Shown here: piece after piece, positions 45,454 through 55,100 of the stretch
How the letters are laid out: the number at the start of each line of letters is the position of its first letter
Position numbering within the stretch: position 1 is the first letter of the stretch
DNA from: Priestia taiwanensis
GTDB lineage: Bacteria > Bacillota > Bacilli > Bacillales > Bacillaceae_G
Assembly (NCBI RefSeq): GCF_014638355.1
Contig: NZ_BMFK01000005.1
Location: forward strand, 62,001 to 126,000
Length of the DNA: 64,000 bases
Direction of reading: 5' to 3'
Made by a program: the position numbers and the translations under genes
Notes under the pieces: generated by a model
Told to the model about the DNA's origin: nothing
What the model saw: only the letters and a program-made list of their open reading frames with translations
The model's database searches: none

Positions 45454-47778
45454 TTATCGTATATACTTCCTTATACTAACTTGTAGAAATGCAATAAGTG
45501 GCCATGTACATAACACAAATACCAACGCCATAACAATATATTCATTACTTACAGCACGAAGATCCAGCCAATCACGTGTGAATGGGAAAAAACATGCCAA
45601 TATAAATAATGTTATCATCCCTAGAACAATTGATACATTCATCATATTATATGGTCTTGCTACTCTCGCTAAAACAACGAGACTTCCTCCGCCCAATACA
45701 AGAACGACTAGCGTTCCCATTTCAGCTAAAGATAAACTAAAGAAACGCCCCATTAGATAAATTGCAAATGTGCTAAACCCCAATACTACTCCATTTGGGA
45801 TAGATAACGATAAGATTCGTTTTAGAAATTGGCTTTTCACAACATCTTTATTAGGACGTAATGCCAAGAAAAATGCTGGGATACCAATTGCTAGCGTTCC
45901 AATTAACGTCAGTTGAATTGGTTGCAATGGAAACGGTAATAGAAATACACCAAATAATAACGACAACATAATAGAATACGTTGTCTTCGTCAAAAACAGT
46001 TCAGACACTCGTTCTAAATTATTAATCAACCTGCGTCCTTCCGCAACAACTTCAGGCAACGTACTGAAGTTTGAGTCTAGTAAAACAAGCTGTGCTACGG
46101 CTTTAGTCGCATCTGAACCATTTGCCATTGCGATCCCACAATCTGCTTCCTTTAAGGCGAGCACATCATTTACTCCATCCCCAGTCATCGCAACCGTATG
46201 ACCTTTTGACTGCAATGCTATAACCATTTGCTTCTTCTGCTTCGGGGTTACACGACCAAATACGGTATACTGATGGATGAGCTCAGCAAAGGCTTCTCCC
46301 TCTTCCGGTAACGTTCTAGCGTCAATATAGTTCTCTGCTCCAACTAAACCTGCTTTCTTGGCAACAGCGGCAACGGTAACTGGGTTATCCCCCGAAATCA
46401 CCTTAATCGTTACTCCTTCTTCTGCAAAATAACGAAGTGCTTGTGGTGCCTCTTCTCGGATAATATCTTCAATAAACAACAATGCACCGACACATACGTT
46501 TTTAAAATGATGCTGCATGAGTGCTTCTCGTTCTACATGTGCCAGCAATAACACGCGCCTTCCTTTCTCTGCTTCCTGTTGAATCCGCTCTCGAATCGCT
46601 ATATCCATTTTTTCTATAATTACTTCTGGTGCACCAAGCACCCATGCTCCCCTTTCTTTAAATGTCACACTCATCCACTTCTTATCAGATGAAAAAGGGA
46701 TTTTATGTGTAATCATTAACGCTGGGGGATCTGTGTAAGTAGAAACAATTGCCTGCTGTGTAGGATTAATAACTGGAAATGCATGTGCAATACCCGCTAA
46801 CACTTCATCTATTTGTTCTTTTGTATATATACCAATCGTTTCTACCTCTCCAAGTCGCAAATTACCTTCTGTAATTGTTCCAGTTTTATCAAGACATAAT
46901 ACATCTACACGCGCCAATACTTCCGTAGCTGGTAACTCTTGTACTAACGCGTTCCACTTAGACAAGCGGATAATTGCTACAACAAACGTTGCACTTGTTA
47001 ACAACACAAGTCCTTCTGGTACCATTCCAATAATACCCGTAACAGCACGAACAACAGCATCTTGCCAGCTACTATTCGTGAAGAATAACTGAGTGCTGAC
47101 GAGTAGTACCCCAATAGGAAGAACAAGCCAAATAATAATCTTAAACAATGTATTTACTGCTGTTTGCAATTCTGAATTAATAAGTTTGAATTTCTTCGCC
47201 TCTTCCGCTAATTTTGCCGCATATGTATCTGCTCCGACTTTCGTTACCTTTGCATAACCACTTCCGGCTACAACAAAACTACCGGCATAGAGAGGGTTAC
47301 CTCCTTCCTTAAACACAGGATCTGCTTCTCCTGTTAATAAAGCTTCATCCACTTCCACTTCAGAAAGAGACATTACTTCCCCGTCCGCAACTATTTTCGT
47401 CCCTGGATTTAAAATTATTACATCATCTAAGACGAGTGATTCTACAGATATATCTCGTTCCTCACCATCTCTTTTCACTTTGACTTGTGCCATGTTCAAC
47501 ACGGATAACTTCTCTAACGTTGCCTTTGCTCTCACTTCTTGAAAAATCCCAATTAACGTATTCGTAATAATAACACCTGCAAATAAAGCATTTTTCGGTG
47601 AACCCGCAAGAATCACAGCAATCGCCAAAATGGCATTTAAAGCATTAAAACTCGTAAATAAATTTGCCCGAATAATTTGTGCTGTTGTACGTGACGGTGC
47701 TTTTGGTAAAACATTCACTTGCCCCTTGGTAACTCGTTCTTCTACTTCTTTCTCTGTGAGCCCATGAATATTATTCAT
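45454..47778 (-). CDS. CtpE-type cation-transporting P-type ATPase
   Basis: 774-residue P-ATPase pump. The phosphorylation site is Asp297 in CLDKTGTITEG. The TGEA loop is DEALLTGEADPVFK, the hinge is AMTGDGVNDVLALKEADCGIAM, and about 10 membrane helices are visible with a MVPEGLVLL segment in TM4. The N-terminus (GLTEKEVEERVTKGQVNVLP) and the ANLFTSFNALNAIL and VLDDVIILNPG stretches match the CtpE branch known from mycobacteria, reported to transport calcium. The ion cannot be proven from sequence. It is a single-gene unit. Confidence 0.92.
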   Translation of the reverse strand: MNNIHGLTEKEVEERVTKGQVNVLPKAPSRTTAQIIRANLFTSFNALNAILAIAVILAGSPKNALFAGVIITNTLIGIFQEVRAKATLEKLSVLNMAQVKVKRDGEERDISVESLVLDDVIILNPGTKIVADGEVMSLSEVEVDEALLTGEADPVFKEGGNPLYAGSFVVAGSGYAKVTKVGADTYAAKLAEEAKKFKLINSELQTAVNTLFKIIIWLVLPIGVLLVSTQLFFTNSSWQDAVVRAVTGIIGMVPEGLVLLTSATFVVAIIRLSKWNALVQELPATEVLARVDVLCLDKTGTITEGNLRLGEVETIGIYTKEQIDEVLAGIAHAFPVINPTQQAIVSTYTDPPALMITHKIPFSSDKKWMSVTFKERGAWVLGAPEVIIEKMDIAIRERIQQEAEKGRRVLLLAHVEREALMQHHFKNVCVGALLFIEDIIREEAPQALRYFAEEGVTIKVISGDNPVTVAAVAKKAGLVGAENYIDARTLPEEGEAFAELIHQYTVFGRVTPKQKKQMVIALQSKGHTVAMTGDGVNDVLALKEADCGIAMANGSDATKAVAQLVLLDSNFSTLPEVVAEGRRLINNLERVSELFLTKTTYSIMLSLLFGVFLLPFPLQPIQLTLIGTLAIGIPAFFLALRPNKDVVKSQFLKRILSLSIPNGVVLGFSTFAIYLMGRFFSLSLAEMGTLVVLVLGGGSLVVLARVARPYNMMNVSIVLGMITLFILACFFPFTRDWLDLRAVSNEYIVMALVFVLCTWPLIAFLQVSIRKYIR

Positions 47779-47832
47779 GAAAATTCACCCCCTACCTATT
47801 TGTTATCATCTCCCATCCATCAATTTTTCATA

Positions 47833-47868
47833 AAAAAACCACCTATGCATAAGAGCATAAGTGGTTTC
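47833..47868 (-). terminator. Terminator of msrAB
   Basis: Stem AAACCACcTATGC / GCATAaGTGGTTT with one mismatch, followed by TTTTTTATG on the minus strand, 5 nt past the stop. Confidence 0.82.
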
Positions 47869-47872
47869 ACAC

Positions 47873-48814
47873 TTATTTAAATAAAATCAAAAAATCACCG
47901 TAACCTTCTTCTTCTAACTTATCTTTTGGAATAAAACGAAGAGATGCTGAATTAATGCAGTAACGTAAGCCATTTGGTCCTGGTCCATCCGGGAAAACAT
48001 GGCCTAAATGTGAATCTGCTTCTCTACTCCTCACTTCTGTTCTCGTCATATTATGGCTCACATCCACTTTCTCTTTAATACTAAGCGATAACATCGGCTT
48101 CGTAAAACTAGGCCATCCACAACCACTATCATATTTATCTAATGAGCTAAACAACGGTTCCCCAGAAACAATATCAACATAGATTCCGTCTTGCTTATTA
48201 TTATAATATTCATTTTGAAATGGTGGTTCTGTGCCATCTTCTTGTGTTACATAATACTGCGTCTCGGTTAGGCGCTCTTTTAGTTGTTGATTATCTTTTG
48301 GCCAATGCTTCTTAATAAATGCATCTCTTCCTGATCCTTGACGATAAAGCGCATAGCGGAATCCATTTTTCTTATGATACCCTTGGTGATACTCTTCCGC
48401 TGGATAGAACGTAGATGCAGGTAGAATGTCCGTTACAATAGGATTTGTAAAGCGTCCGCTCTTAGCCAGTGCTTCCTTCGACGCTTCTGCTTGTACCTTC
48501 TGTTCTTCACTATGATAGAAAATTGCGGTTTGATACGATTGACCACGATCATGAAATTGTCCACCTGCATCGGTAGGGTCAATTTGTTGCCAATACAATT
48601 GTAGCAATTTCTCATACGATATCTTCGTTGAATCAAACATAATTTGTACCGCCTCGTAATGACCTGTCGTTTCTTGACATACTTCTTTATAGGTCGGATT
48701 TTCCGTATGTCCTCCCGTATAACCTGAGACAACTTGGATAATACCATCCATCTCTTCAAACGGTGAGACCATACACCAGAAACACCCTCCTGCAAACGTT
48801 GCCTTTTCACTCAT
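47873..48814 (-). CDS. msrAB: Fused peptide-methionine sulfoxide reductase MsrA-MsrB
   Basis: 313-residue fusion repairing both methionine sulfoxide epimers. The MsrA domain (1-155) has [13 protein letters not shown] (catalytic Cys11). The MsrB domain (about 170-313) has [37 protein letters not shown] with catalytic Cys286. No zinc CxxC pair is seen in MsrB; the B. subtilis type also lacks it. The linker [16 protein letters not shown] joins the domains. Cytosolic, no signal peptide. It is a single-gene unit with its own terminator. Confidence 0.95.
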   Translation of the reverse strand: MSEKATFAGGCFWCMVSPFEEMDGIIQVVSGYTGGHTENPTYKEVCQETTGHYEAVQIMFDSTKISYEKLLQLYWQQIDPTDAGGQFHDRGQSYQTAIFYHSEEQKVQAEASKEALAKSGRFTNPIVTDILPASTFYPAEEYHQGYHKKNGFRYALYRQGSGRDAFIKKHWPKDNQQLKERLTETQYYVTQEDGTEPPFQNEYYNNKQDGIYVDIVSGEPLFSSLDKYDSGCGWPSFTKPMLSLSIKEKVDVSHNMTRTEVRSREADSHLGHVFPDGPGPNGLRYCINSASLRFIPKDKLEEEGYGDFLILFK

Positions 48815-48891
48815 CTTTCTTCACCCCTATCTAAATTCTTCTTGCATATTATAGCTTTTCCATTCTTTCTTCCCAACTATGTTGCCTATCG

Positions 48892-48920
48892 AAAAAAAGC
48901 ATCGAACATTCGATGCTTTC
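48892..48920 (-). terminator. Terminator of the AI-2E-family permease gene
   Basis: 10-bp stem AAAGCATCGA / TCGATGCTTT with a 4-nt loop, then TTTTTTTC on the minus strand. Confidence 0.85.
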
Positions 48921-48928
48921 CCTCTTTC

Positions 48929-49975
48929 TTATCCAACTTGTTCATTTGTAGTTTCGTCTTTCTCATCCTCATCTGTCGTCACTTCGAAGACATCTAATAA
49001 GAAGATAAAGATTGGAATACCAATAATTAATCCCCATACGCCTAAGAAATGTTCTGAGAAGATTAACACGATAAATGTATAGAAAATAGGTAAGTTCGTT
49101 TTCACTGACATGAACTTTGGATTTAAGACATATGCCTCAATCGCATGAATCACTGCAATGTATACTAAAATGTAGACGATATAGATGAATCCACCTACAT
49201 TATACGCAATCATACAAAGCGGGAAAAGCGAAATAATGACCCCAGCAACAGGGATAAGACCTAACAAGAAGATCATAATTCCTAGCCCTATTAATTGTGG
49301 GAAATCTAATACCCATAGTGCAATAACGGATAATACACAATTTACAACAGCAATTAAGAACTGTGCCTCGATTACTTTACCAAATGAATTTGCAAATTTT
49401 CTTCCGAAATATGCAATCTCTGTGTAGAACACAGCAAGATAGCTATCTTTGAATTTTGATGTAAATTGGATAATTCTAGGTTTCTCTAATAGGAAGAATA
49501 AGCTCAAAATAACCGATAGTAAAAATTGAACTCCTACCTTACCAATATTCGCTACATACTGGTAGAAAAGGTCTGCACCTTGTTTCATATAACTCGAAAA
49601 GTCTGTCTTACCAATCAGTTCGACAACGTATAAAACCATTGCATTATCAGGTGGGTTCTTCAAGAAATGCTGTACCTGTACAACTAACTCTCCTATTTGT
49701 ATACTGATAACCGGCAAGTATCTATAGAGTGTATATGTAATTCCACCAACAAAGATTAGATATAGCAACCCAATAATTGCTCTACGGTCAATTCGTACAA
49801 TGGGATCGAGTTTACGAGAAATAAACACTTGGAAACGATCCATTAAATAGGTCAAAATAAACGTTACTAAAATAAGGTTGAACATGCTTCGCGTCAAATA
49901 GAGCAACAGCGCAAATAATCCCAATATCGCAAATCTTCTTACACTTTTATGTTGAAAAAAGTTTTTTATTAGCAT
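48929..49975 (-). CDS. AI-2E family transporter (UPF0118 permease)
   Basis: 348-residue membrane protein with about eight helices, the cluster at residues 15-60, a soluble segment (about 90-150) and a C-terminal block with LGIMIFLLGLIPVAGVIISLFP, the conserved family stretch, and IPIFIFLLDV. It ends in an acidic tail (TTDEDEKDETTNEQVG). Members export or exchange small molecules or ions; the AI-2 name is historical and not evidence for autoinducer transport. It is monocistronic with a terminator downstream. Confidence 0.85.
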   Translation of the reverse strand: MLIKNFFQHKSVRRFAILGLFALLLYLTRSMFNLILVTFILTYLMDRFQVFISRKLDPIVRIDRRAIIGLLYLIFVGGITYTLYRYLPVISIQIGELVVQVQHFLKNPPDNAMVLYVVELIGKTDFSSYMKQGADLFYQYVANIGKVGVQFLLSVILSLFFLLEKPRIIQFTSKFKDSYLAVFYTEIAYFGRKFANSFGKVIEAQFLIAVVNCVLSVIALWVLDFPQLIGLGIMIFLLGLIPVAGVIISLFPLCMIAYNVGGFIYIVYILVYIAVIHAIEAYVLNPKFMSVKTNLPIFYTFIVLIFSEHFLGVWGLIIGIPIFIFLLDVFEVTTDEDEKDETTNEQVG

Positions 49976-50413
49976 AATGTTAGGTTACTCTCTCCTATCT
50001 CCTATGATTTCTTGCAGCGCATACATTTATAATTAACATCTCTCTATTCAATCTATATATGTATTACGTTGTATTTATGATAACATCCCTTGCTAAATTC
50101 TGCCCTATACTTCCATTAAACGTGCTATTGCAACCCCATAGCTACTATCTTTATATTGTACAACAATCTCCTCCACTATTTATTACAAATTTACTACAAA
50201 ATCACATCTTTGTCCTATTAAAAGAGATACATAGCCAAAAGGAATATCTATCCCTTCCCTTCAACAAGATTTTATTTTTACAGTGACAGATTACTACGTG
50301 ATAGAGATGTCTTTCTCTCAAAGAATATATTATAATAGTGGCTATACAATGGAGACGTTACAGGTAGCTATGCTGCCATTGTTATTTTGAAAGAAGAAAG
50401 GATTCGATGATAT
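49976..50413. other. 438-bp intergenic region with a possible structured leader
   Basis: No supported gene. The left part (49976-50290) is AT-rich. TATAAT at 50331-50336 is a possible -10. A bulged stem-loop lies at 50347-50381: CAATGG pairs with CCATTG and an inner CAG with CTG. This would be the leader of the 58-residue gene and ywbE. Spurious reading frames here have no ribosome site. Confidence 0.4.
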
Positions 50414-50590
50414 ATGTCAAATGAACAAAAAAAGATGAGCTTACAAGAAGCAATGATGCAAAAGCTTGCAAGTAAAAAACAAGCACAAGATATGGGAAAA
50501 GGAAATAATTCTTTCTCTACAGAAACAAAAAGCATGAAGAGCCAGCAAACGAAAAAAGCAAATAACCAACGTCGTCGTACAGGTGTATAA
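50414..50590 (+). CDS. Small basic soluble protein (58 residues)
   Basis: 58-residue very basic protein rich in Lys, Gln, Ser and Met (MSNEQKKMSLQEAMMQKLAS ... NNQRRRTGV), probably largely disordered or helical, and with nucleic-acid-binding character (RRR tail). The GAAAGGA at 50395-50401 is about 12 nt before the ATG, so the start is not certain. Its TAA is directly followed by the GTG of ywbE, so the genes are likely coupled. No family is recognised. Confidence 0.6.
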   Translation: MSNEQKKMSLQEAMMQKLASKKQAQDMGKGNNSFSTETKSMKSQQTKKANNQRRRTGV

Positions 50591-50791
50591 GTGAACGGAC
50601 AATACCGTAATAATCTTATCCCTGGCATGCATGTCCAGATTGTCTTAAAGAAAGATCAACGAACAGGTGCGTTAACAGCAGGCATTATACAAAGTCTGTT
50701 AACGAAATCTTCCTTTCATCCTCACGGGATAAAGGTTCGATTACAAGACGGACAAGTTGGACGTGTGAAAGAAATTATCTCAAACAAATAA
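50591..50791 (+). CDS. ywbE: YwbE family protein (DUF2196)
   Basis: 66-residue protein of the YwbE family (NLIPGMHVQIVLKKDQRTGAL TAGIIQSLLTK, HPHGIKVRLQDGQVGRVKEI), a small SH3-like beta fold of unknown function. The start is GTG at 50591, directly at the stop of the previous gene, with ACAGGTG upstream. The opposite neighbour is the RlmI-type methyltransferase (ywbD in B. subtilis), matching the ywbE-ywbD arrangement. Confidence 0.87.
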   Translation: MNGQYRNNLIPGMHVQIVLKKDQRTGALTAGIIQSLLTKSSFHPHGIKVRLQDGQVGRVKEIISNK

Positions 50792-50828
50792 AAGGCTGTT
50801 CCCACTATACAATGGGAACGGCCTTTTA
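50788..50828. terminator. Bidirectional terminator between ywbE and the methyltransferase
   Basis: Stem AAAAGGCtGTTCCCA / TGGGAACgGCCTTTT with one wobble, between convergent genes. Confidence 0.88.
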
Positions 50829-50834
50829 TTTACT

Positions 50835-52031
50835 TTATTTTAGCTTCTTAACAAATACGACTTTTAAATAGTTTCCTTCTTTAAATTCTGAAGTTGTCTT
50901 AAAGTCCTCCGGAAGCGAAAATTCTTCTAATAATGTATACTTTCCACCCATTTCACGAAATGCCGTATCAATAAACCCTTTAAATTTACTCATTCCAAAC
51001 GAACTACAATTTGTAGAAGCAACAATTACACCATTCGTTTCTGTTATCGTAATCGCTTCTTTTAACAAGTCTTTATAATCTTTCCCTGCACTAAATGTAT
51101 GCTTTTTCGAACGTGCAAAGCTTGGGGGATCGAGAATGACCATATCAAATTGTAATTGTTTCTTCACCGCATACTTGAAATAATGAAACACATCTTCAAC
51201 AATAATACTTTGTGCCTTCGCATCGATGCCATTTATCGTAAACTGTTCCGTCGTCTTACTTAAACTACGATTCGCTAAGTCCACACTTGTTGTTTTCGTT
51301 GCTCCACCCACTGCCGCGAAAACAGAGAATGCACCCGTATAGGAGAATGTATTTAATACATTCTTGCCATCTGCATACTTATCTCGAATTGTCCTTCTTA
51401 CATCTCGTTGATCAAGAAAGACTCCGACCATTGCACCATCATTTAAGTATACAGCGAAATTCACACCATTTTCCTTCACAATAAGCGGAAATTCACCGCG
51501 CTCTCCCATTACGAAATCATCATCTTCAACATATTGACCTTTCGTATCAAAGCGCTTCTTCTCATAAATCCCTTTATACGTTACTACTTTCGTAAATGCA
51601 CGGATAATCTCTTCCTTGAACGTATAAATTCCTTTGCTATACCAACTAATTACATAATAACCGTCGTAATGGTCAATCGTAAATCCACCAATCCCATCAC
51701 CTTCTCCGTTAAATACACGAAATGCAGTTGTCTCCGTATCTTCAAATAACTGTTTTCTAGCATCTAGTGCTTTCTTCAACTTCTTCATAAAAAAATGTTC
51801 ATCAATGTGCTCTTTTTCTTGCTTCGTTAATATCCAACCATATCCTTTATTTTGTTGACCGTAATACCCTTTTCCTACAAATTGATTGCGCTCATCTACT
51901 AAACGAACAAGTGCGCCTTCTTCTTTTAAATCACGAATATTTACAATCGCTTCTTTTTGGATTAGTGGATACCCTTTTTTCAACTCTTGTACAAATTTTT
52001 GTTTTATTTGTAAACGAACTTCTGTTTTCAT
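50835..52031 (-). CDS. Class I SAM-dependent rRNA methyltransferase (RlmI/YwbD type)
   Basis: 398-residue cytosolic methyltransferase. The N-terminal region (about 1-75) is a PUA-like RNA-binding domain, as in RlmI. The SAM domain has GVFLDQRDVRRTIRD, NTFSYTGAFSVFAAVGG (SAM motif), the catalytic or base-binding DPPSFARSKKHT and ASTNCSSFGMSKFKGFI. RlmI methylates 23S rRNA C1962 in E. coli; the B. subtilis homologue is YwbD. The exact target is inferred. Transcribed towards ywbE. Confidence 0.9.
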   Translation of the reverse strand: MKTEVRLQIKQKFVQELKKGYPLIQKEAIVNIRDLKEEGALVRLVDERNQFVGKGYYGQQNKGYGWILTKQEKEHIDEHFFMKKLKKALDARKQLFEDTETTAFRVFNGEGDGIGGFTIDHYDGYYVISWYSKGIYTFKEEIIRAFTKVVTYKGIYEKKRFDTKGQYVEDDDFVMGERGEFPLIVKENGVNFAVYLNDGAMVGVFLDQRDVRRTIRDKYADGKNVLNTFSYTGAFSVFAAVGGATKTTSVDLANRSLSKTTEQFTINGIDAKAQSIIVEDVFHYFKYAVKKQLQFDMVILDPPSFARSKKHTFSAGKDYKDLLKEAITITETNGVIVASTNCSSFGMSKFKGFIDTAFREMGGKYTLLEEFSLPEDFKTTSEFKEGNYLKVVFVKKLK

Positions 52032-52260
52032 TTTGTCATCCTGTCTATATCATTGTATTTTAATATTTCCTACTAAAACATTATGGATTTATTTTAACAT
52101 TATTTTAAATTTGGTTCATTCTTACAATCTAACCTACTGTATATTGTATCCGTAAAATTACACAGCGAACCCGGATTCACCTCATTGTAAGGCTATTTTG
52201 GAAAAACTTTTGATTATGTTATAATAAACGAATTAAATGTACAATTAATTTGGAGGCTAC

Positions 52261-52731
52261 ATGCTAACTTTTGAAGAAAAATTAACGATTATTGAATCAT
52301 TTCCTGAATTAACAAGAAACAACGTATCGCTTGGTCGCGTAAATTTCCATTATGAAGAAAGTTCTTTTGATAAGAAAAACGTTGTCTATCACTTACACCC
52401 AAATGGGAACGGCTTTGTTTATGGTGAGTTCCTACAGGGATACGATATGAATGATAAAGGCATGGTTAACATCCGTGACTTCTCTGCTGAAGAACTTCGT
52501 AACATCGTAGAGAAATCTATTCATTCATTAGCACCACGTACAGTTGCTGAAGAAGCAATTATCGGCGACAACAAAGATGAGACATGGATGAGCGGTGAGG
52601 GACACCTGTTAACACTTGTACACGAAGATGACATGTGGAACGTGTACGCCGGGATTAATTTAGATGGTTGCTTTAACTCATACGGTGAAGCAGCAAACTA
52701 CTTAGAAGAAGAAGGTTTCAGACGCGTATAA
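52261..52731 (+). CDS. Conserved hypothetical protein
   Basis: 156-residue soluble protein with no signal peptide. It reads as an alpha/beta domain (MLTFEEKLTIIESFPELTR, VVYHLHPNGNGFVYGEF, GHLLTLVHEDDMWNVYAG, SYGEAANYLEEEGF). I recognise it as a conserved cereus-group hypothetical, not as a member of a characterised family. GGAGG lies 5 nt before the ATG. A strong terminator follows. Confidence 0.8.
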   Translation: MLTFEEKLTIIESFPELTRNNVSLGRVNFHYEESSFDKKNVVYHLHPNGNGFVYGEFLQGYDMNDKGMVNIRDFSAEELRNIVEKSIHSLAPRTVAEEAIIGDNKDETWMSGEGHLLTLVHEDDMWNVYAGINLDGCFNSYGEAANYLEEEGFRRV

Positions 52732-52732
52732 T

Positions 52733-52770
52733 CAAAAACCCCCTTATGGATAACCATAAGGGGGTTTTTG
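52733..52770. terminator. Strong bidirectional terminator
   Basis: 17-bp perfect stem CAAAAACCCCCTTATGG / CCATAAGGGGGTTTTTG with a 4-nt loop, between convergent genes. Confidence 0.93.
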
Positions 52771-52773
52771 ATT

Positions 52774-53772
52774 TTATGCTACTTCATTCTGACAAGCACC
52801 GCTTGTTAAATAGCTATATAAATTGTCATATGAAATTTCGACCATATTTGTTAATGCTTCATCTGTATATGAGCCAATATGTGGTGTAACAAGTACACGT
52901 GGGAAATGACTCATTAATTTTTCAATTGTCGGAGATGGTAATTCTTTATTTTTTAAGTTTTTGAAGAAGAAAGCAGACTCACCTTCAAATACATCTGTAC
53001 CAAATCCACCAAGTGTATTATTTTCAATTGCCGCTAGGATAGCTTCATTATCTTGTAGTTCCCCACGAGATGTATTAATTAAAATCGCATCGTTTTTCAT
53101 TTTACCAAGGAATTCTTCGTTAATCATTTTATAATTTTGATCTTTAAAGAATGGCACATGAACAGATACGACGTCCGACATCTTTAGTACATCATCTAAT
53201 GACATATAATCAACAATCTCTTTTGCTGCTTCATTTTCAAATACATCAAATGCAACTACTCGTGCACCTAATCCTTTAAATAATTTTGCAGTTGTAAGAC
53301 CGATTTTACCTGTTCCTAAAATACCGACTGTACAATTACGAATTTCTTTACTGAACATCGCTGCATCGACCGTGAAGTCTTTATCTTTTGTTTTATTTGA
53401 TGTATAGGCAGTGTTTCGAACAAGCATCATTCCTAACGTTACTGCAAGCTCTGAAATAGCATTTGGAGAATAAGCTGGTACACGCGCTACTTTAATACCA
53501 CATTCATCTGCTGTTGCTAGATCAATATGGTTAAATCCAACTGTTCTTGTTAAAATATATTTCACACCATAACTTGCTAGTTTCATAATATTTGCTCGTG
53601 TTGCTTTACAGTTTCCACGAATCATAACTGCTTCAGCGTTTTTCGCTTCTTCTACATTCTCATCATTCATTAGGTCTGTTACTAATGTTAAATTATAATT
53701 ATATTTATTTAACTTCTCAAAGAATGCTTCTTCTACGTCACGTACACCATAACATACTAAATTTACTTTCAT
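52774..53772 (-). CDS. D-2-hydroxyacid dehydrogenase (D-lactate/2-hydroxyisocaproate type)
   Basis: 332-residue NAD-dependent dehydrogenase that reduces a 2-keto acid to the D-hydroxy acid. Nucleotide motif GTGKIG at 153-158, Arg in INTSRGELQD, Glu in FGTDVFEGESAFFF and the catalytic His in VTPHIGSYTDEA. LTRTVGFNHIDLATADECGI is typical of D-LDH. It resembles D-lactate and (R)-2-hydroxyisocaproate dehydrogenases; the keto-acid is not fixed by sequence. The AEC transporter ends 20 bp upstream, so both are in one operon, with Fnr-like sites before it. Confidence 0.9.
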   Translation of the reverse strand: MKVNLVCYGVRDVEEAFFEKLNKYNYNLTLVTDLMNDENVEEAKNAEAVMIRGNCKATRANIMKLASYGVKYILTRTVGFNHIDLATADECGIKVARVPAYSPNAISELAVTLGMMLVRNTAYTSNKTKDKDFTVDAAMFSKEIRNCTVGILGTGKIGLTTAKLFKGLGARVVAFDVFENEAAKEIVDYMSLDDVLKMSDVVSVHVPFFKDQNYKMINEEFLGKMKNDAILINTSRGELQDNEAILAAIENNTLGGFGTDVFEGESAFFFKNLKNKELPSPTIEKLMSHFPRVLVTPHIGSYTDEALTNMVEISYDNLYSYLTSGACQNEVA

Positions 53773-53792
53773 TTTCCCCTACCTCCTATATT

Positions 53793-54848
53793 TTAAGCAA
53801 AGATATTAAAATTTCGAATAATTTCTAGAACGACAATCCAAAATGGCATTGCAACAACACCTAAAATTGTTGATAATAACGAACAGTTTGATGTTAAGAT
53901 AGCCTCTTTATCAAAGCTAATTGCATAAGCTGCTGCTACTGTTGCAGTTGGTGTTGCCATCATAATAACAACTGTTGCTAATGCAACGTGAGAGATTGGT
54001 AGAATACCAGTTGCATTTAAAATCATTAATAGAACAATGTTAATTACTGGAACAATTAAAATTTTATTGAAGCTGTAGTACCATGCATCTTTTGTTTTCA
54101 TTGCATCTTTCAGTGAAATCTCTGCTAATGTCGCACCAATTGAAATCCATGCTAGTGGTGATGCTAACTTCGCTAAATAATCCATTGGTTTAAATAACCA
54201 AGGTGCTGTTTGATCAATTCGTAAGAAAGCAAACTCAGATACTTTTCCATTCACCATTACTTCTACTTGTGGCAAGAGTCCTTGGCATAACCAGATGAAT
54301 AAACCAGCAAATGTTGCAATAACAATTGGATTTAAAAACATCGTTTTGATGTTTTTCTTCTCCATTTTTAAACCCGACATTTTGATATATCCGTATGAAT
54401 AAAGGAAGATACGGTATCCAATATTAAAGATAGAAGCATACATAACACCTTCTGCTCCGTACACAACACCGATAATCGGAATACCGAAGAATGTTGTTGA
54501 ACCGAAAATTGTTAAGACACGTAACACATCTTGTTTATCGCCTTGATACTTCATAAATAACGGTTTTGTCACAACAATTAAAATAACATAGATAGCAAGA
54601 CCCCAAATAAGTAAGTTCATTCCTTGCCTTAATGAATTTGTATCAATATTTTGCATGAATGCTGTAAACGCTAATGCAGGTAATGCTGCTGATAGAATAA
54701 CACCACTTAATACTTTTGCTGCTTGCGCATTTAAAATGTTTTTCTTTCGTAAATAAAAGCCTAGAAAAATAATAAAGATAGATGATGTAATAGCACTAAT
54801 AATCTTCATATCTGTTAGTGTATTACTAATTATTTGACCAATATCCAT
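53793..54848 (-). CDS. AEC family transporter
   Basis: 351-residue membrane protein with about ten helices, of the auxin-efflux-carrier family that exports or takes up organic acids such as malate or lactate. The ATG at 54848 has AGGAGG 9 nt upstream; the longer frame to 54866 is not supported. It is first in the operon with the D-hydroxyacid dehydrogenase. Together with the adjacent response regulator of the CitT/DctR class this suggests a locus for an organic acid, possibly lactate or a 2-hydroxy acid. Confidence 0.88.
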   Translation of the reverse strand: MDIGQIISNTLTDMKIISAITSSIFIIFLGFYLRKKNILNAQAAKVLSGVILSAALPALAFTAFMQNIDTNSLRQGMNLLIWGLAIYVILIVVTKPLFMKYQGDKQDVLRVLTIFGSTTFFGIPIIGVVYGAEGVMYASIFNIGYRIFLYSYGYIKMSGLKMEKKNIKTMFLNPIVIATFAGLFIWLCQGLLPQVEVMVNGKVSEFAFLRIDQTAPWLFKPMDYLAKLASPLAWISIGATLAEISLKDAMKTKDAWYYSFNKILIVPVINIVLLMILNATGILPISHVALATVVIMMATPTATVAAAYAISFDKEAILTSNCSLLSTILGVVAMPFWIVVLEIIRNFNIFA

Positions 54849-54867
54849 TAATAAGGACCTCCTCATT

Positions 54868-54977
54868 CGTGAAACATTTCACATTTCAAATTAAAAAAAT
54901 AAGTTCAGTTTATATTGTGAAATATCGAACAAAGTAATTTAAAAAAATAATGTGTTTTGAATGTGATTATTTTCACA
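54868..54977 (-). promoter_or_regulatory. Crp/Fnr-type sites before the AEC-dehydrogenase operon
   Basis: TGTGATTATTTTCACA (54962-54977) is a perfect TGTGA-N6-TCACA site. A second, TGTGAAATGTTTCACG on the minus strand (54883-54868), has one deviation, and TGTGAAATATCGAACA (54916-54931) has one good half. TATAAA (54914-54909) is a possible -10. These fit an Fnr/Crp-family regulator and an anaerobic or fermentative role for the operon. Confidence 0.55.
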
Positions 54978-55100
54978 AATGTTTTTGTTTTTGTTTACTC
55001 TTATATAGTAAACCTGAATTTACAATTTGCATACGTTATGTAAGTTTTGAAACTTTTTATGAAATTAATGTAAGTGAAGAGCTGAACAAAAATACCTTTA

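Noticed and set aside
50059-50286. 75-residue frame in the 438-bp gap
   Set aside because: No ribosome site and no recognisable similarity; AT-rich intergenic DNA.
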